The position numbers and the translations under genes were made by a program. Positions 1 to 12,122 of a DNA stretch of 64,000 bases are shown piece by piece. Location: NCBI GenBank assembly GCA_018873245.2, contig JAEMBT020000007.1, forward strand, positions 1,178,001 through 1,242,000. Reading direction: 5' to 3'. Every line of letters starts with the position of its first letter. The stretch's first letter is position 1. The notes under the pieces are model-generated. The model was not told the origin of the DNA. It ran no database searches and saw nothing but the letters and a program-made list of their open reading frames with translations. The stretch is from Archegozetes longisetosus. Its lineage: Eukaryota; Arthropoda; Arachnida; Sarcoptiformes; Trhypochthoniidae.

Positions 1-309
1 CTCAAGCTTTTGTCTATGATTTGATACTCAAGTTATTGAAAGACTCATTCATAATTATTAAATGTTTTCTTTCATTAAGCTATTTATAAACTCTGACAAT
101 AATTCCTAACTATTGTTCAACCTTTTGAGGAAAAATTTTGATTTCAAATAGCTTTCTATAAATATATTTCCAAACAATTCATTGTTTATTGACTGTTAAG
201 TCACTTAAAGTTGAAACAAGTTTTTGCAAGTTGTTTTTAACTAGTTTTTATAATTATTTATCAAATGAAAGTTTTTTCAGATAAAACTAAGACATATTTG
301 TTGTTACAG

Positions 310-627
310 TTCATCAAAAAACTGAATCGTCAGGAGAGAGTCATAGAAGAAGTAAAACTTGTTCTTAAACCTCATTATCAAAAGCGAACCGTCAGCAAAG
401 AGGAATATAAAGAAATTTTGCGCAAATCTGTGCCTAAGGTTTGCATTACTTCTAATAAAATAAAAACCTATTGATTAACTAATTAATTAATTTTGAATTT
501 CTATTGACAGATCTGTCACTCAAAGAGCGGTGAAATAAATCCTGTCAAAATCAAATCACTAATAGAGGGATATATCAAACGATTCAAGTATTTGAGGAAA
601 AAATCAAAGAAACTACCGAAACATTAG
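310..627 (+). CDS. 3' end of a PHRF1/SCAF1/SCAF11-type protein (partial)
   Basis: Two exons, 310-438 and 511-627, are joined by a 72-bp GT-AG intron in phase 0 and end at TAG 625-627. The joined protein contains VEEVK-like, [18 protein letters not shown] and [20 protein letters not shown], the conserved C-terminal block shared by the nuclear proteins PHRF1, SCAF1 and SCAF11, which bind the RNA polymerase II C-terminal domain or splicing factors. The tail is Lys/Arg rich. An ATG lies at 265, but a strong acceptor (TTGTTGTTACAG, ending 309) and the family's usual length argue that this is an internal exon and that the rest of the gene lies left of the window. Which of the three paralogues it is cannot be told from the tail. 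Recognition is from memory of the motif. Confidence 0.75.
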
Positions 628-1740
628 ATTTTGAATTAAATTGAATTTTTTCTCTTTTCTGAATATCTAGTAATCAATTATTAACAACTAGCGTTAATTT
701 ATATATATTTTTAAATTATTGGATAATTAAATCGAATATTTAAGTAATTTTAGGTCAAAAAATTGTACTAAAGGTAATTTAACTGAAAAACTGTTTAATA
801 AGTTATACGAGTTTGCATGTCTTTCTTTGCATTTCTGTTGACTTTTTTGTTACAATTAGTAGAATATTATGTAAAAAATCATTTTTTCTAGCTTTTCTTC
901 TCCTTCGAATGTAATTATTATTCAAATAACTATTAATTTTGTATTTGTTTTTCTGGTAATCATTAGTTATGAAGATTAAACTGTAATTTAAATATTTCTA
1001 ATAAAATAATGTTTGAATTATTGAATTTGTTGTCATTGAAACACTGTATTAATAGGAAAACGCTATTCAATAAGAAAAACAAATTTCCTTTCGGTTAGAA
1101 ATGACTCTAAGGCCGCATAAATTGATTTCATGTTTAATTGATTCAATTGAATATAAAAGTAATTTAGATTCTTATTAATTCTCATAATATTTTATGATTA
1201 CTTTTCATAAATGATATAAAGTAAGTTTAATTGAAAAAAGTTATAAGTAATCTATATCATTCTCTATTATAGTATTTAGAAGCTTATTCTGCAAAAACCT
1301 TTTGCCACTTAGAAAAGTTTATAATTATCGAAAATTCGACCAAAATCGATAGTTTCTAGAGTTTTCACTCGAAAATCTTGATTAATAAGAAAACACAAAA
1401 ATGTTCGAAGTGTAATGTATTTGTTTTAATCTAATCTTGAAACTGTAATTTTGTCATACAGTCTCAGGTCATTATAATATGACCGAAGAAAATGACACTC
1501 TAGTTAATGTAAAAGTAGCTGCTATTGCTATAATTAGAAATTGAGAATTGCAAATAATGTAATCTTTCCCGCAGAACATATCTAGTTAATCGACAGTATA
1601 TCAAGCTAAATGAAATTGAAGTTCAAAATTTATTGATAGAAATAGCGATAGGTGATCAAATTTAAGGTATGTTGAAATGAAAACTTTGAATATATGAAAG
1701 TATATATTTTTTAAACTCTCAGTTTCCAATTGTAATAGTA
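628..1740. other. Intergenic, no gene seen
   Basis: AT-rich sequence downstream of the PHRF1/SCAF-type gene with no coding-looking frame. It holds AATAAA-like signals (for example near 1000-1010) that could serve the upstream gene. Nothing else supportable was seen. Confidence 0.6.
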
Positions 1741-2718
1741 CAGTCGACAGTTAAATATTGTTTTGATCAGATTAATCCCTGATGCGTTTGGATAAGATAA
1801 AAGGAGCGAACAAATTAAAAATGATAAGCCAACCATTGCTAAAAATAATCAGTATCTTAATGTCACTCATATCAAAAGCCAGTTTAATATTCGTAACAGA
1901 GTCAAAATACTGATAAGATCTATCAAATAATTTTAATAAAAGTTTCAAATTATGACTCAATTCAAAGGATTTTAGTGTAGGATTCAGGAATTACTCACAC
2001 TTTTAAATTGAACTAATAACACATTTTTAAAGGGACGGCAAAGTATTCTTTTCATAAACTCAGCTGATAAAAACATAATAATCTCAACTATTTAAAACAT
2101 TACGATTCATAGTATTCTGTCAAATCTTTCCATTAACATGACTCAGAAGAGCTTGTACGTACCGTCGACAGATAAAAGTTATGTATTTGTCATCACTAAA
2201 AAAGATGCAGAAGAGTTGATAAACCTAAGGGCTCAGTAACTCATTGAGATCTGATATTTAGTATCTCATTACGTTTAGTGACATTAATCGATAAACGAAT
2301 ACTTAAAAGATTAGTTTAGAACTTTGATAAAATAGAATTTGACTCATCTTTGTATTAAGTTAGTTGAGTCAATGTCATATCGGTTACAAGAAGTGATAGC
2401 TCGAGAGGACAGTCCAACTTATCATTAAAATTATTTAAACTGAATCACAATTGACTGTTGAACTATTTTGATTGAAATAGTTTGATATATTTTATCAGTA
2501 GCTTTCATTCTATGACTTATTGTTTTTCTTATGAATATCAAATAAATTGACTTCAGCTACGAATAACATTATTACTCATATGCTTTTTAATTACTGAGTA
2601 ATGCCATAATTTGACGCTATAAACTTATAGTTTCAATTTCTGTCTCGTCCCCTCTTATCTTATCCAAACGCATCAGAGATTAATCCGGGATCTACGCATA
2701 ACTTTTTTCGACCGACTG
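1741..2718. mobile_element. Non-autonomous Tc1/mariner-like TIR element
   Basis: The left end begins CAGTCGACAG after TA (1739-1740) and the right end finishes CGACCGACTG before TA (2719-2720), so a TA target duplication and CAGTCG termini fit Tc1/mariner. A second, inner inverted block (1771-1804 against about 2650-2684, centred on CTGATGCGTTTGGATAAGAT) pairs with two mismatches. No transposase frame is present inside, so this is a MITE or internally deleted copy. Confidence 0.55.
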
Positions 2719-3861
2719 TACTTCCATTCGGAATCCGCCCCATCTCATTTTGATGAAACACGGTGGGGGTATTAGGGTTCATTAGTAAAGCATACTGGGA
2801 GCTTCATTCTTGCAAATATGCTACAGAAAGTCGCCTCATCTCACATCAAAGCATTACTCAAGAATTTTTTGTTTTCATTAATTTTAGACAAAATTGACCA
2901 ACAAAACTGAATTCGAGGCTTATAATCAGTAGGCTTCAAATCGAACTTTAAAACGATGCGACAGGAAACTTGAGAATATTGAGAGCTCTTCTCACTGATA
3001 TGTATGAAATGCCAATATTATTTGACCTCAACTGAGATTCTATTCTTTTCAAAGAAGTGTTAAGATTCGATTTATACAGACTTTAACTTGTACACTAGCT
3101 TCTACATTAACTTTTTAATGTTTTCATCAGTTAACGTGGTTTTATTGTAAATAATATGCGATTCTCTCAAGTCGTCTACTCTATAATGTGTTTACAAATT
3201 ATTATAAATTCTGTAAATCGTGCCATAATTCGGTGGTTTTTTGCTTTTTGAATTTGTTGAATTGTCTCATAACTTTAATTGAAGAATTAAGTTTATGATA
3301 ACTTGATATAATAAATAAACGCTGTTCACTATCTCAGACCATTGTTTTTCCATTTGTCATAAGTGTTGTGCAAATTGGAATTCGTTTAACTACTCGTAAA
3401 ATTTCATTTATAAGCTTTAAAATGACGTTCTATATAATAAGATAAATTCGCTAACATAAAAGTTATAGGCATCTCAAACCCAATGCTTGTAATGAAACAC
3501 TATACTTAAAATATCGAAGCCTGCGGATTGACAACATATTTGAGCAAATCATTAAGTTGTAAAAGGGACTCACTATTGAAGCTTGAAACAATCTAATGCT
3601 ACCTTTTGTTTATTAATATTTAATTTCTAAGTTATTGGTTGCCTTTTCCATAGTATTCAATTTAAAGTTCTAATATCTTGCAAAATATTTAATTTAAGAC
3701 TATGTCACGCGATTGCTAACAATGATTCTCATTTGAAAATATAATTGCATAAGCCGAAAAACTATACTACTTTGATCTGATATAAGTTTTATTGGTACCT
3801 TTAGTATATGAATTCGAACATAGTTTTATTTATGAATTATGAGAAGTGATGCATATATAAT
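2719..3861. other. Intergenic, no gene seen
   Basis: No coding frame or clear repeat structure was recognised. Low-complexity AT-rich sequence runs between two transposon-derived elements. Confidence 0.55.
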
Positions 3862-4439
3862 ATATCGGGGTCGGGGAAATTATTTTACTTTTTATGTTTC
3901 TGTATGGTTATTCTTTAGAATAGCTTTATGCAGCACATCAACACGAAACTAGGTATACAGATAGTATCCGATGCCTTGGATGAGGGAAGGCCTGTAACTT
4001 CCCCCCCCCCGCACCTTTGATTTGCGGTGGATATGTCTTATATATTTTTGCTCTACTAATCGGATACTATCTGTATACCTAGTTTCGTGTTGATATGCTG
4101 CATAAAGCTATTCTAAAGAATAACCATACAGAAATTTAATTGTATCAATGATTCATCAATTTACCGTAGTTGGCTACAAGTGAGCAATGCATAGAATTGG
4201 GGGGAAGGTATATTTTAGAATGTGTGTGATCAATTTAAATGTTGCTGTTTGCTAATAAATTTTTGTAAAGTTTCGTTTTTGTATTGAATAATAATTTCTA
4301 AATGACTTCAAACTTTAGTCTTTCTCAATGATTGTTTGTCAATGCACTATTTAGTCGACAGTCTTTTGATTCATTTATGTATAATTGCTATCCTGGTTCA
4401 GCAACATAAAAAGTAAAATAATTTCCCCGACCCCGATAT
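3862..4439. mobile_element. MITE with two nested inverted-repeat pairs
   Basis: The outer arms 3862-3898 and 4403-4439 (ATATCGGGGTCGGGGAAATT and its complement) are perfect 37-bp inverted repeats. Immediately inside the left one, arm 3897-3972 pairs with 4059-4134 over 76 bp with one mismatch. TA flanks TCGGGG at both ends (3863-3864 and 4437-4438), which fits a TA target duplication. The loop carries a run of ten C. No coding capacity. The near-perfect arms suggest a young insertion. Confidence 0.75.
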
Positions 4440-4476
4440 TATTGAACTCTGCCCAAATACTGTCAGATAGTTCTAT

Positions 4477-5184
4477 AAGAAGCAAGGGGATCCCACTAAT
4501 CACTATATGAGAAATTAAGTTGTTCACTGAGAAGAACTTTAGTATTCACGTGATAATTAAATTAATTCAGTTATAAAACTATTTAGCAAATTATAATCCC
4601 AAATAAGAAAAGATCGATTAACTTCGGTAAGTTGTCTGGTAATGAACCTCTAATCGATATGTTGTCACTTTGGAGCTATACTCTAGTATCTCTGATTGAA
4701 GTAATACAAATACAACAGTATAGTTCCAAGGCGACAATATGCTGATGACTTTCAGCAAAATGTCGCAAACGATAGTGTCAATCTAAGAATAAAATTGATT
4801 TTTTAAAGTGATATTAATCAAAATTATTGCATATTGATTGCTTGCATCAAACATGCGCTCAACAAACATAGTTAAGTAATTGAATGAATTAATCTTTTGG
4901 TAAATATCAATATTTTCAGTCGAAATACTTAGTTGATATTTCATTAATTTATTTCAATCTTATTCCATTTCGCAAACAATAAATGTAATGGATTTGTATT
5001 GAATACAAACAAATAACATTAAAAATGGAGGAAAAGGCGTTCTCAATCAATTAAGTTAATGAGAAAAATTTTAGTAGAAATAAGGTATTGATCTCCCAGT
5101 AACACTTTGAAGAAGAAATATCTTTAAACTAAATCTATAAATTGATGATAATATAGTTGTAAATATAGTGAGAACAGTTGGAAG
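4477..5184 (+). repeat. Duplicated upstream block, copy 1 of 2
   Basis: From GGGATCCCACTAATCACTAT onward this 0.7-kb stretch is recognisably the same as 9328-9964, including TGGATTTGTRTTGAATA and the last bases before the ATG (AGTGAGAA-A-TTGGAAGATG). It is the 5' part of a tandem duplication unit that carries a receptor gene, and it probably contains the promoter. No precise promoter element can be assigned. Confidence 0.7.
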
Positions 5185-6267
5185 ATGTCAGAAATAAACG
5201 CATTTTATTCTTTGAATAAAATATTCATATTCTATGGTCTGGAATCTAATATTAAACGAAAATCGATAACAAAACTGACTTCAATAATCACATTAATAAT
5301 TTTGTTTTCGAACTTGATTATATGGACTTATTTCCTCTTAGAAGGCTTGCAATCACAATTGATAGGCATTTCATGGATTGTTATGCTGTATATAAATGTA
5401 ACTTCATTTTTATTTTACAAACGAAATCATTCTAACATCTATAAAATAGTAAATCACATGTCGAATATAATTAACGACGATAAGAATTTGAAACGGATCT
5501 CACTGATATTATTACTACTTTGGGTTATAACTGTTTCATTTATGATAATATTAAATTGTTTTATGATAATTCCAACGTTATTAAAGAGATATGAAGATGA
5601 GTCAGTAGTCTCAGTACTCGAACTTACGCTTGAACTACTCATTAAAGGTAGTTCAGCAATTTATTTGATTGGCTCAGCTATAATGCAGATTTCTGTTTAT
5701 ATGCAATCCTATTATTTATTTTATTGCATTAAGAAAAAACATTTCAACACATTTTTATCCGATGTTTCTGAGAATAAGTTGAAAAAGCTTCAACAAATGA
5801 GATATGATGAATTTAAATTACGATCCATTGAAGAGAAATTGAATCAATTGATTGGTTTCATACCTATTGTTTGGTTAACAGAAATATTCATCAGAATTTG
5901 TTGTAACATTACAGAAATGGCTACGAATTCAGAAACTATATTATGGTCGACAACAGGTACAGTAGATATTGTGATATATAGTGTATTTGTCTCAACTGTT
6001 ATAATAATTGTCGGTCGACTTAACAGTAAATATGACATAAACTCAATTACAAGTATTATTAATAAGAGTTTTTCAATTAAACTATCAAATGATCAAAATT
6101 TGAAGCTCGAAATGATTCAGTATTTAATCGAATCAACAAATCGATGTAATAATAAACCCAAACCTTTAGGTCTATTCGATATGAATTCGAATCTGATTCT
6201 TGGATTTGTGAACACAATCATAACATTCTCTGTAATGTGTGTCCAATTGAAGTCCTCATGTAAATAG
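5185..6267 (+). CDS. Gustatory-receptor-like 7TM protein, copy 1
   Basis: An intronless frame of 360 residues. It is strongly hydrophobic, with about seven predicted membrane segments (for example around residues 31-52, 64-79, 104-129, 155-175, 222-240, 255-278 and 333-353). The start MSEINAF is shared with the second copy at 9965. The last segment after the GLFDMNSNLILGFVNTII stretch resembles the C-terminal signature region of arthropod gustatory receptors, ligand-gated channels or chemosensors in sensory neurons. Spider mites have a very large, mostly tandem GR set, which is the basis of the assignment. No conserved ligand-binding residue can be read. It pairs with 9965-11038 as a tandem duplicate, and the C-terminal half is nearly identical. 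Confidence 0.7.
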   Translation: MSEINAFYSLNKIFIFYGLESNIKRKSITKLTSIITLIILFSNLIIWTYFLLEGLQSQLIGISWIVMLYINVTSFLFYKRNHSNIYKIVNHMSNIINDDKNLKRISLILLLLWVITVSFMIILNCFMIIPTLLKRYEDESVVSVLELTLELLIKGSSAIYLIGSAIMQISVYMQSYYLFYCIKKKHFNTFLSDVSENKLKKLQQMRYDEFKLRSIEEKLNQLIGFIPIVWLTEIFIRICCNITEMATNSETILWSTTGTVDIVIYSVFVSTVIIIVGRLNSKYDINSITSIINKSFSIKLSNDQNLKLEMIQYLIESTNRCNNKPKPLGLFDMNSNLILGFVNTIITFSVMCVQLKSSCK

Positions 6268-7427
6268 TTTTTAAAAATATTATAAATAATTCGTTTTAAA
6301 TTATATGAAATTTCAGAAATTCATTTTCAGACGATTTGAAAAATTAGTTATTATTTTGTAAAAGTAATATTTTATTAGTCAAAATTTCTTATCTTTATTA
6401 TATAAAACTGCTTCTGTGAAAGCTTTGCTAAAAACCCTAAAATTGCTAAAAAACCAATTAAAAGAGTTATAATATTGTAGCACTATTGCGATATTTATTA
6501 CCAAACGCAAGCGGTATTCCGTCCGTAAACGTTTGGTTATAACGATCGGGAGCGCTTCTCATGAGAGTAGCAAATTCCAAAAGGCAACTGGGCTGAAAGT
6601 GTTTGGAGACACTTCTTATATGCAGGTTTTAGAGCTGCATACATTTAGTGTCAACAAAGTTTAGTCAAGTTGAGAGAGTGAATGTCGCTGCAATGAGTGA
6701 GTAGTAGCTACAGGGAAAACTCATTATAACACCAACTCTCTGCTCGACAATATGGCCTCTATTAAACAATTTCTTCAGATAATGCAGTTAAAGCTTTAAT
6801 GATTTTGTAATTTCAATCAGAAGTTAAGTTATTTACTCCCTTACTGAAATTTTTATGTTTCAAAGTTATATTTTCTTTATCAATAGTAATCTAACAAAAG
6901 GAAGCGCTTAGAAATGACAAAATCATAATTACAGAGTAACATTAAAGTAATTCGTTAGGATTCAAAAGAAATGCACAAGTTTTCGAAATACATGACATCA
7001 ATAATAACCAAACGGCGGATTATAAGCACGTTAAAATTTCTAAAAAAGTTCTTAAAAAAGCACAAAAATATTTTGAAATAATCATGGAAATAAGCACGTT
7101 TTATTTGTGTTTTCCTAAGAATTATATTATATATAAGAATGTAAAACAACAACTAATGTTGTCTTTACCGTTATAATTCAATATTAATAAAGATTTAAGG
7201 TTTTTTAGATTGATTTCAAATTAAAGTTTCAGTGTTTTAAAAACTAGAGTAAGCCTTTCTATTAAATGACTAATGCTTTTACTCAGAATTAACTGAGGTT
7301 ACTCGTGATTGAAATCTTTCAAATCTATAGATAAAAATTTGAGGAAAGCATTGCACAAATTATTATGAGAAATAGTTCAAAGATCTTCAAATCTCCATAG
7401 AATAGTTTGAATTTGAATTTCTGAGAA
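6268..7427. other. Intergenic with a GC-richer patch
   Basis: No gene was recognised. Around 6490-6780 the base composition is less AT-rich than its surroundings and includes a short inverted repeat (ACCAAACG near 6500 against CGTTTGGT near 6530). This may be an old element end, but no partner was found. Confidence 0.4.
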
Positions 7428-7811
7428 AAATACAAGGGGTACTAGTTAAGTTTTGAGAATCTGATATTTAGATTAGTTGTAATGAACTCCAAGTTTATAA
7501 TTATTAAATATAGCATAATATGGGCTTACATAATAAGTATTGTTGATATAGCCTTGAAAATTTAGGAAATATTTAAAGTTCAAACAGAATTACTTTGCAC
7601 TTTTTGCTATTATAATGGCTGAGCTAACAAGGCGTGATTTCGTGTTATAATTTTGCATTTTTATAAAAAGGCTTATGAGAGCTGGTTCAAACGTATGAAA
7701 AAGTGTATAGAAAACCAGGGAGAGCACTTAGAAAAAAAATTCTTAATATAATGTATTTAACTCTTGAATAAATTGCTTATTCTCAAAACTTAACTAGTAC
7801 CCCTTGTATTT
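7428..7811. mobile_element. MITE, 33-bp perfect TIRs
   Basis: The arms 7428-7460 and 7779-7811 are exact inverted repeats (AAATACAAGGGGTACTAG...). The core reads TA-CAAGGGGTACTAG at one end and CTAGTACCCCTTG-TA at the other, so a TA target duplication is likely (Tc1/mariner-type MITE). There is no open frame of note in the 384 bp. Confidence 0.75.
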
Positions 7812-8110
7812 GGCTGAATAAGCTTATAATTATAAGGATTACAACTAAATATTTAAGATTAAGTACTAAAACTCCGAAGTGTTAGAATAAGCAAGCACGA
7901 GTTCAAAACGCACTTTTTAAGTAAAAAAGCAAGCAAGTAAGTAAAAAACTTACTTTCCGCCGTTTAATAATAACACTCGAGAGATTTCCGCGATTTAAAT
8001 TTAAATTATGCTATTTACATGTACTAAGAAATAGTCAGAGAAAAGTTATAATACAGACTAATTTAAAAGCACAATTTAACATTGTTGAAGCCTGAATTTT
8101 AGGTTCAGCT

Positions 8111-8624
8111 TAGGGTAACCACATCTTCTGGCTCGTCTTATGACGGGACAAAAATATCAAAAGGGGGGACCTTCGCATTTGTTTTAAAGAAAAATGTCTC
8201 TTTTATTAGTCATTACAAATATTTAGGTGCCAAACAATACATTTTAATATTAAGACATTAAAAATTATTAATCGCCATTGATTTTAAAGGTGTATTTTTT
8301 GTTAGAGACGGCATCTTTCAAAAGTAAGAAATACTAGTTTACATCAGATATAAATCGAGGCAAAGGAGATTAATTCTAAAACTTTTGATTCTAAACTACA
8401 GGCGTTCATAACATTAAGCTGAGTTTCTTAATCCCTTGGCATTTGCAAAATAAATTCAATGTTTGAATTTCTAAGTGTTTTTCTAAGCACGTTTTTCTAA
8501 ATGGAAGTTGTAAAACGGGACAACTAATTATCTCATCAAGAGTTTTTGGTCTGACGGGATCTCTGTCTTTTATCTTTAAAAGGCCGGGAGTGTCCCATCA
8601 AAAACAGGACGAGTGATCAACCTA
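8111..8624. mobile_element. hAT-like MITE with 8-bp target duplication
   Basis: The left end TAGGGTAACCAC and right end ACGAGTGATCAACCTA are imperfect inverted repeats, followed inside by GACGGGACA-type and TGTCCCATC-type blocks. The flanks GTTCAGCT (8103-8110) and GTTCAGTT (8625-8632) match at seven of eight positions, the target-duplication size used by hAT transposases. Non-coding. Confidence 0.6.
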
Positions 8625-8863
8625 GTTCAGTTCCACTTAACTTTAGCAATGAATAGAAAAGAGTGAACTTCAACTATATGTCATGTTCTAAAAACTTTAT
8701 GAGTCATTTTATAACTTAAGGATCAAAATTGAAAATAAAATATTTAAAATGATATGGATTTCGTTAAAACAAACTTAATTATTCTAAATTCTGTAACTAA
8801 ATTAGTATCCTTTGGCCTCATAGTAATATACAAGTTCTAACACAGTTTTTATTTTTTGTATTA

Positions 8864-9241
8864 CAGTAGAACCTCGTTATTTTGAACCCGCTTCTGCCAA
8901 AAAATTGTTCAAAATAACGAGTTTTAAAAATAACTGGTACATTGAAAAAAGTCAGAAATAAAGATTTCGCTCAAAATGCAATATGTGAATGATTAACACT
9001 GAGATTTTATTTAGATTGGGGTTCAGGTTTGAGGCTCGTCCACGAATTTGTGGAACTTGAACTGCTCAGCAGTATTAATAATAATGATTTTTTAATGAAA
9101 ATTTGATGTGTTGCTATATCTCGAAACTATTCGACAGATATTTCAAAATAATGAGAAACACAATAATATAGACTGATGTTCAAATTGGTTCAAAATACTG
9201 AGTATTTCAAAATAAGCAGTTTCAAAATATCGAGTGTACTG
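8864..9241. mobile_element. Pogo/Tigger-like MITE
   Basis: It begins CAGTAGAACCTCGTTATTTT after TA (8862-8863) and ends AAAATATCGAGTGTACTG before TA (9242-9243). CAGTAGAACCTCG is typical of pogo/Tigger-type ends, and related ends with 'TTCAAAATA-CGAG' recur inside. At 378 bp with no coding frame it is a non-autonomous copy. Confidence 0.65.
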
Positions 9242-9327
9242 TATAAGAACTGAAACTTTTATTATATTGATGAACTATACTGAAAATGCAATCAGGCATA
9301 TAGAGTAATATACTGTATATGGAATAA

Positions 9328-9964
9328 AGGGGATCCCACTAATCACTATAGACTTAAGAAATTAAGTTATTTATTAAAAAGAGCTTTGTACAAATTCGTA
9401 CAGCTATTCATGCAATAATTAATTCAGTTTATAAATTATTTAACAAAACACAATCCAAAATAAGGGGAGATCAATTAATTTCGATGAGTTTATTAATGAA
9501 CCTCGAATCAATATATTTGTTGATTTCTAGACAAAATGTCACAAATAAGTCAATGAAGAAATAAAATCGGTTTATTTAAAAAAAAAGATTATGAATAAAA
9601 TGTTTATGTTTTGATCTATTGCATCAAACACATTCGTATATTGAACAAACACAATTAAGTAATTGAAAAAATTGATCTTAACTTGAATACTAATTTTTTA
9701 GACGAAATACTTATTTGATATTTTATTAATTTATTTTACTTTCATTTCATTCCGCAAATAATTAAAGTAATGGATTTGTGTTGAATAAAGACAAATCACA
9801 ATAAAAGTGGAGGGAAAATGTTTTCAATCAATTAAATCAATGAGAAAATACTTTAGTAAAAATAAGTTACTAGTCTTTCAGTAAAATACTGAAGAAATAT
9901 CTTTTAGCTAAATCTATAAAATTGATGATAATATTGCTATAACTATAGTGAGAATAATTGGAAG
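9328..9964 (+). repeat. Duplicated upstream block, copy 2 of 2
   Basis: Homologous to 4477-5184 (starts AAGGGGATCCCACTAATCAC) with substitutions and small indels. It leads directly into the second receptor gene. It shows that the duplication unit included about 0.7 kb of upstream DNA, so both copies may share regulatory sites. Confidence 0.7.
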
Positions 9965-11038
9965 ATGTCAGAAATAAACGTATTTCATTATTTGAATAAA
10001 ATATTCACATTATATGGTTTAGAGTCCAATATCAAAAGAAAATGGATAACAAAACTGACTTCAATAATCACATTGATAATTTTAGTTTGGAGTTTGATTT
10101 GGTCCACTTGTTACCTCTTAGAAGGCACGGAATCACATTTAGTAATCAATTCATGGATTTTCATGTTGTATATAAATATAGCTTCATTTTTATTTTACAA
10201 ACGAAATCATTCTAAACTTTATAAAATAATGAATCAGATATCTAATATGATTAACGACGATAAGAATATGAAACGGATTTCATTGATATTATTACTACTT
10301 TGGGTCTTCACTGTTTCATTTATGATAATATTCTATGATATTGTGGAAATTCAAATGTCATTGAAAGAATGTAAGGGTGAATCGGTACTTATACTTATTA
10401 GTAGAATACTCATTGAAAGTTTTTCTACTATCTACTTGATTGGCTCAGCTATAATGCAGATTTTGGTTTATATGCATTCATATTGTATGTTTTACTACAT
10501 TAAGAAAAATCATTTCAACACATTTTTATCGGATGTTTCTGAGAATAAGCTAGAAAAACTTCGAAGAATGAGATATGATGAATTTAAATTACGATCTATT
10601 GAAGAGAAATTGAATCAATTGATTGGTTTCATACCTATTGTTTGGTTAACAGAGATATTCATCAGAATTTGTTGTAACATTACAGAAATGGCTACGAATT
10701 CAGAAACTATATTAAGATCGACAACAGGTACAGTAGATATTGTGATATATAGTGTATTTGTCTCAACTGTTATAATAATTGTCGGTCGACTTAACAGTAA
10801 ATATGATATAAACTCAATTACAAGTATTATTAATAAGAGTTTTTCAATTAAACTATCAAATGATCAAAATTTGAAGCTCGAAATGATTCAGTATTTGATC
10901 GAATCAACAAATCGATGTAATAATAAACCCAAACCTTTAGGTCTATTCGATATGAATTCGAATCTGATTCTTGGATTTGTGAACACAATCATAACCTTCT
11001 CTGTAATGTGTGTTCAGCTGAAGTACTCGTGTAAATAG
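9965..11038 (+). CDS. Gustatory-receptor-like 7TM protein, copy 2
   Basis: An intronless frame of 357 residues, the tandem paralogue of 5185-6267. The N-terminal half differs at many positions (for example LEGTESHLVINS against LEGLQSQLIGIS), whereas from MRYDEFKLR onward only a handful of bases differ up to the stop. Membrane topology and family argument are as for copy 1. The frame is intact, so both copies may be functional. No stop or frame break is seen. Confidence 0.7.
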   Translation: MSEINVFHYLNKIFTLYGLESNIKRKWITKLTSIITLIILVWSLIWSTCYLLEGTESHLVINSWIFMLYINIASFLFYKRNHSKLYKIMNQISNMINDDKNMKRISLILLLLWVFTVSFMIIFYDIVEIQMSLKECKGESVLILISRILIESFSTIYLIGSAIMQILVYMHSYCMFYYIKKNHFNTFLSDVSENKLEKLRRMRYDEFKLRSIEEKLNQLIGFIPIVWLTEIFIRICCNITEMATNSETILRSTTGTVDIVIYSVFVSTVIIIVGRLNSKYDINSITSIINKSFSIKLSNDQNLKLEMIQYLIESTNRCNNKPKPLGLFDMNSNLILGFVNTIITFSVMCVQLKYSCK

Positions 11039-12122
11039 TTAAGAAATATTAGAAATAATTTATTGTAAATCGCATGTAATATCATGAATTTTAAAATAAA
11101 TTAAAAAGTTGATTACTATTTTTTAGTGTATCATCATATCAATAAAGTGTTAAATTTGTTTATTCATTTAGTAAGTTTTTTGATAAATGTGTTTTTCTAA
11201 AACTTAAACTTTTATCTTTTTCTTTGGTAAATCTTTTCTGTAAACAAAATCAAGTTAAAATTAAAATACAGAGTGTTTCATTACAAAGAGAGGATTTCAA
11301 ATTTCTATAGCTTTTCTATTGGAAAGCAAATATTCACATGTAGTATATCAAATTAAAGCTAAAGAAATTTTCGTTAAATGTCAAGATACTGACCTTTATC
11401 AACACAAAGATGAATTCGATTAAATAGAAAATGATAAACATTTTAAAGCAAAATTAAATTCCGTTTATGATTAATATAACCGTCAATACAGAAAGTCGCC
11501 TTAACTGACATATAAGCGTTATTAAGAAATTTCCATTTTATTGATTTTAAGTTCTTCAAGATAGACTTAGACCCATAAAATTTTTTGCCATCTTCAATCC
11601 ATTACCCTCCGGGTTTGGATCGAATCGTTTTGCAAATATATACTTGATAGTATTTTGCATTAAAAACAAAAAGATTGGTTCCGAAACCGAAGGGCAGGTT
11701 AGGTCAAGTTAGGTTTGTTAACTTTGATTAAGATCTGATTTTAATGTGATGGCTGATTTAAAACGAGGCCTCCATTACTTGAAAATAACTAAAATTGATT
11801 TCTATAAAAGTAATTGATTTCTCAGCATAGTACAAGGAAAATTAAATTATGCCATAATATTCTTGAATCCGTTTGATTTCAGCTCGAAATATGAATTAAT
11901 AGAGAATTAAACATTATTATTCAGATTTAGTTTGATCGTTACCAACTAAATATAAAATTCATTAAATGTATTGTAATTCATTTCACTGAAAGATACTGTA
12001 TTTTTATTTTATTTGTTAAGCTTATGATTATAAAATTTCAAAATGAAGGACTTGTCATTAGAAATCACTCTATGAAAATTTATTAAAATAGACCTAAAAT
12101 AATAAATCATGATATCCTTTTT
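11039..12122. other. Intergenic, no gene seen
   Basis: No coding frame was recognised. A short patch at about 11697-11725 carries AGGTTAGGTCAAGTTAGGTT, a degenerate (TTAGG)-like motif too short to be meaningful. Confidence 0.5.

Noticed and set aside
5454-6038. Minus-strand frames opposite the first receptor
   Set aside because: Shadows of the receptor reading frame.
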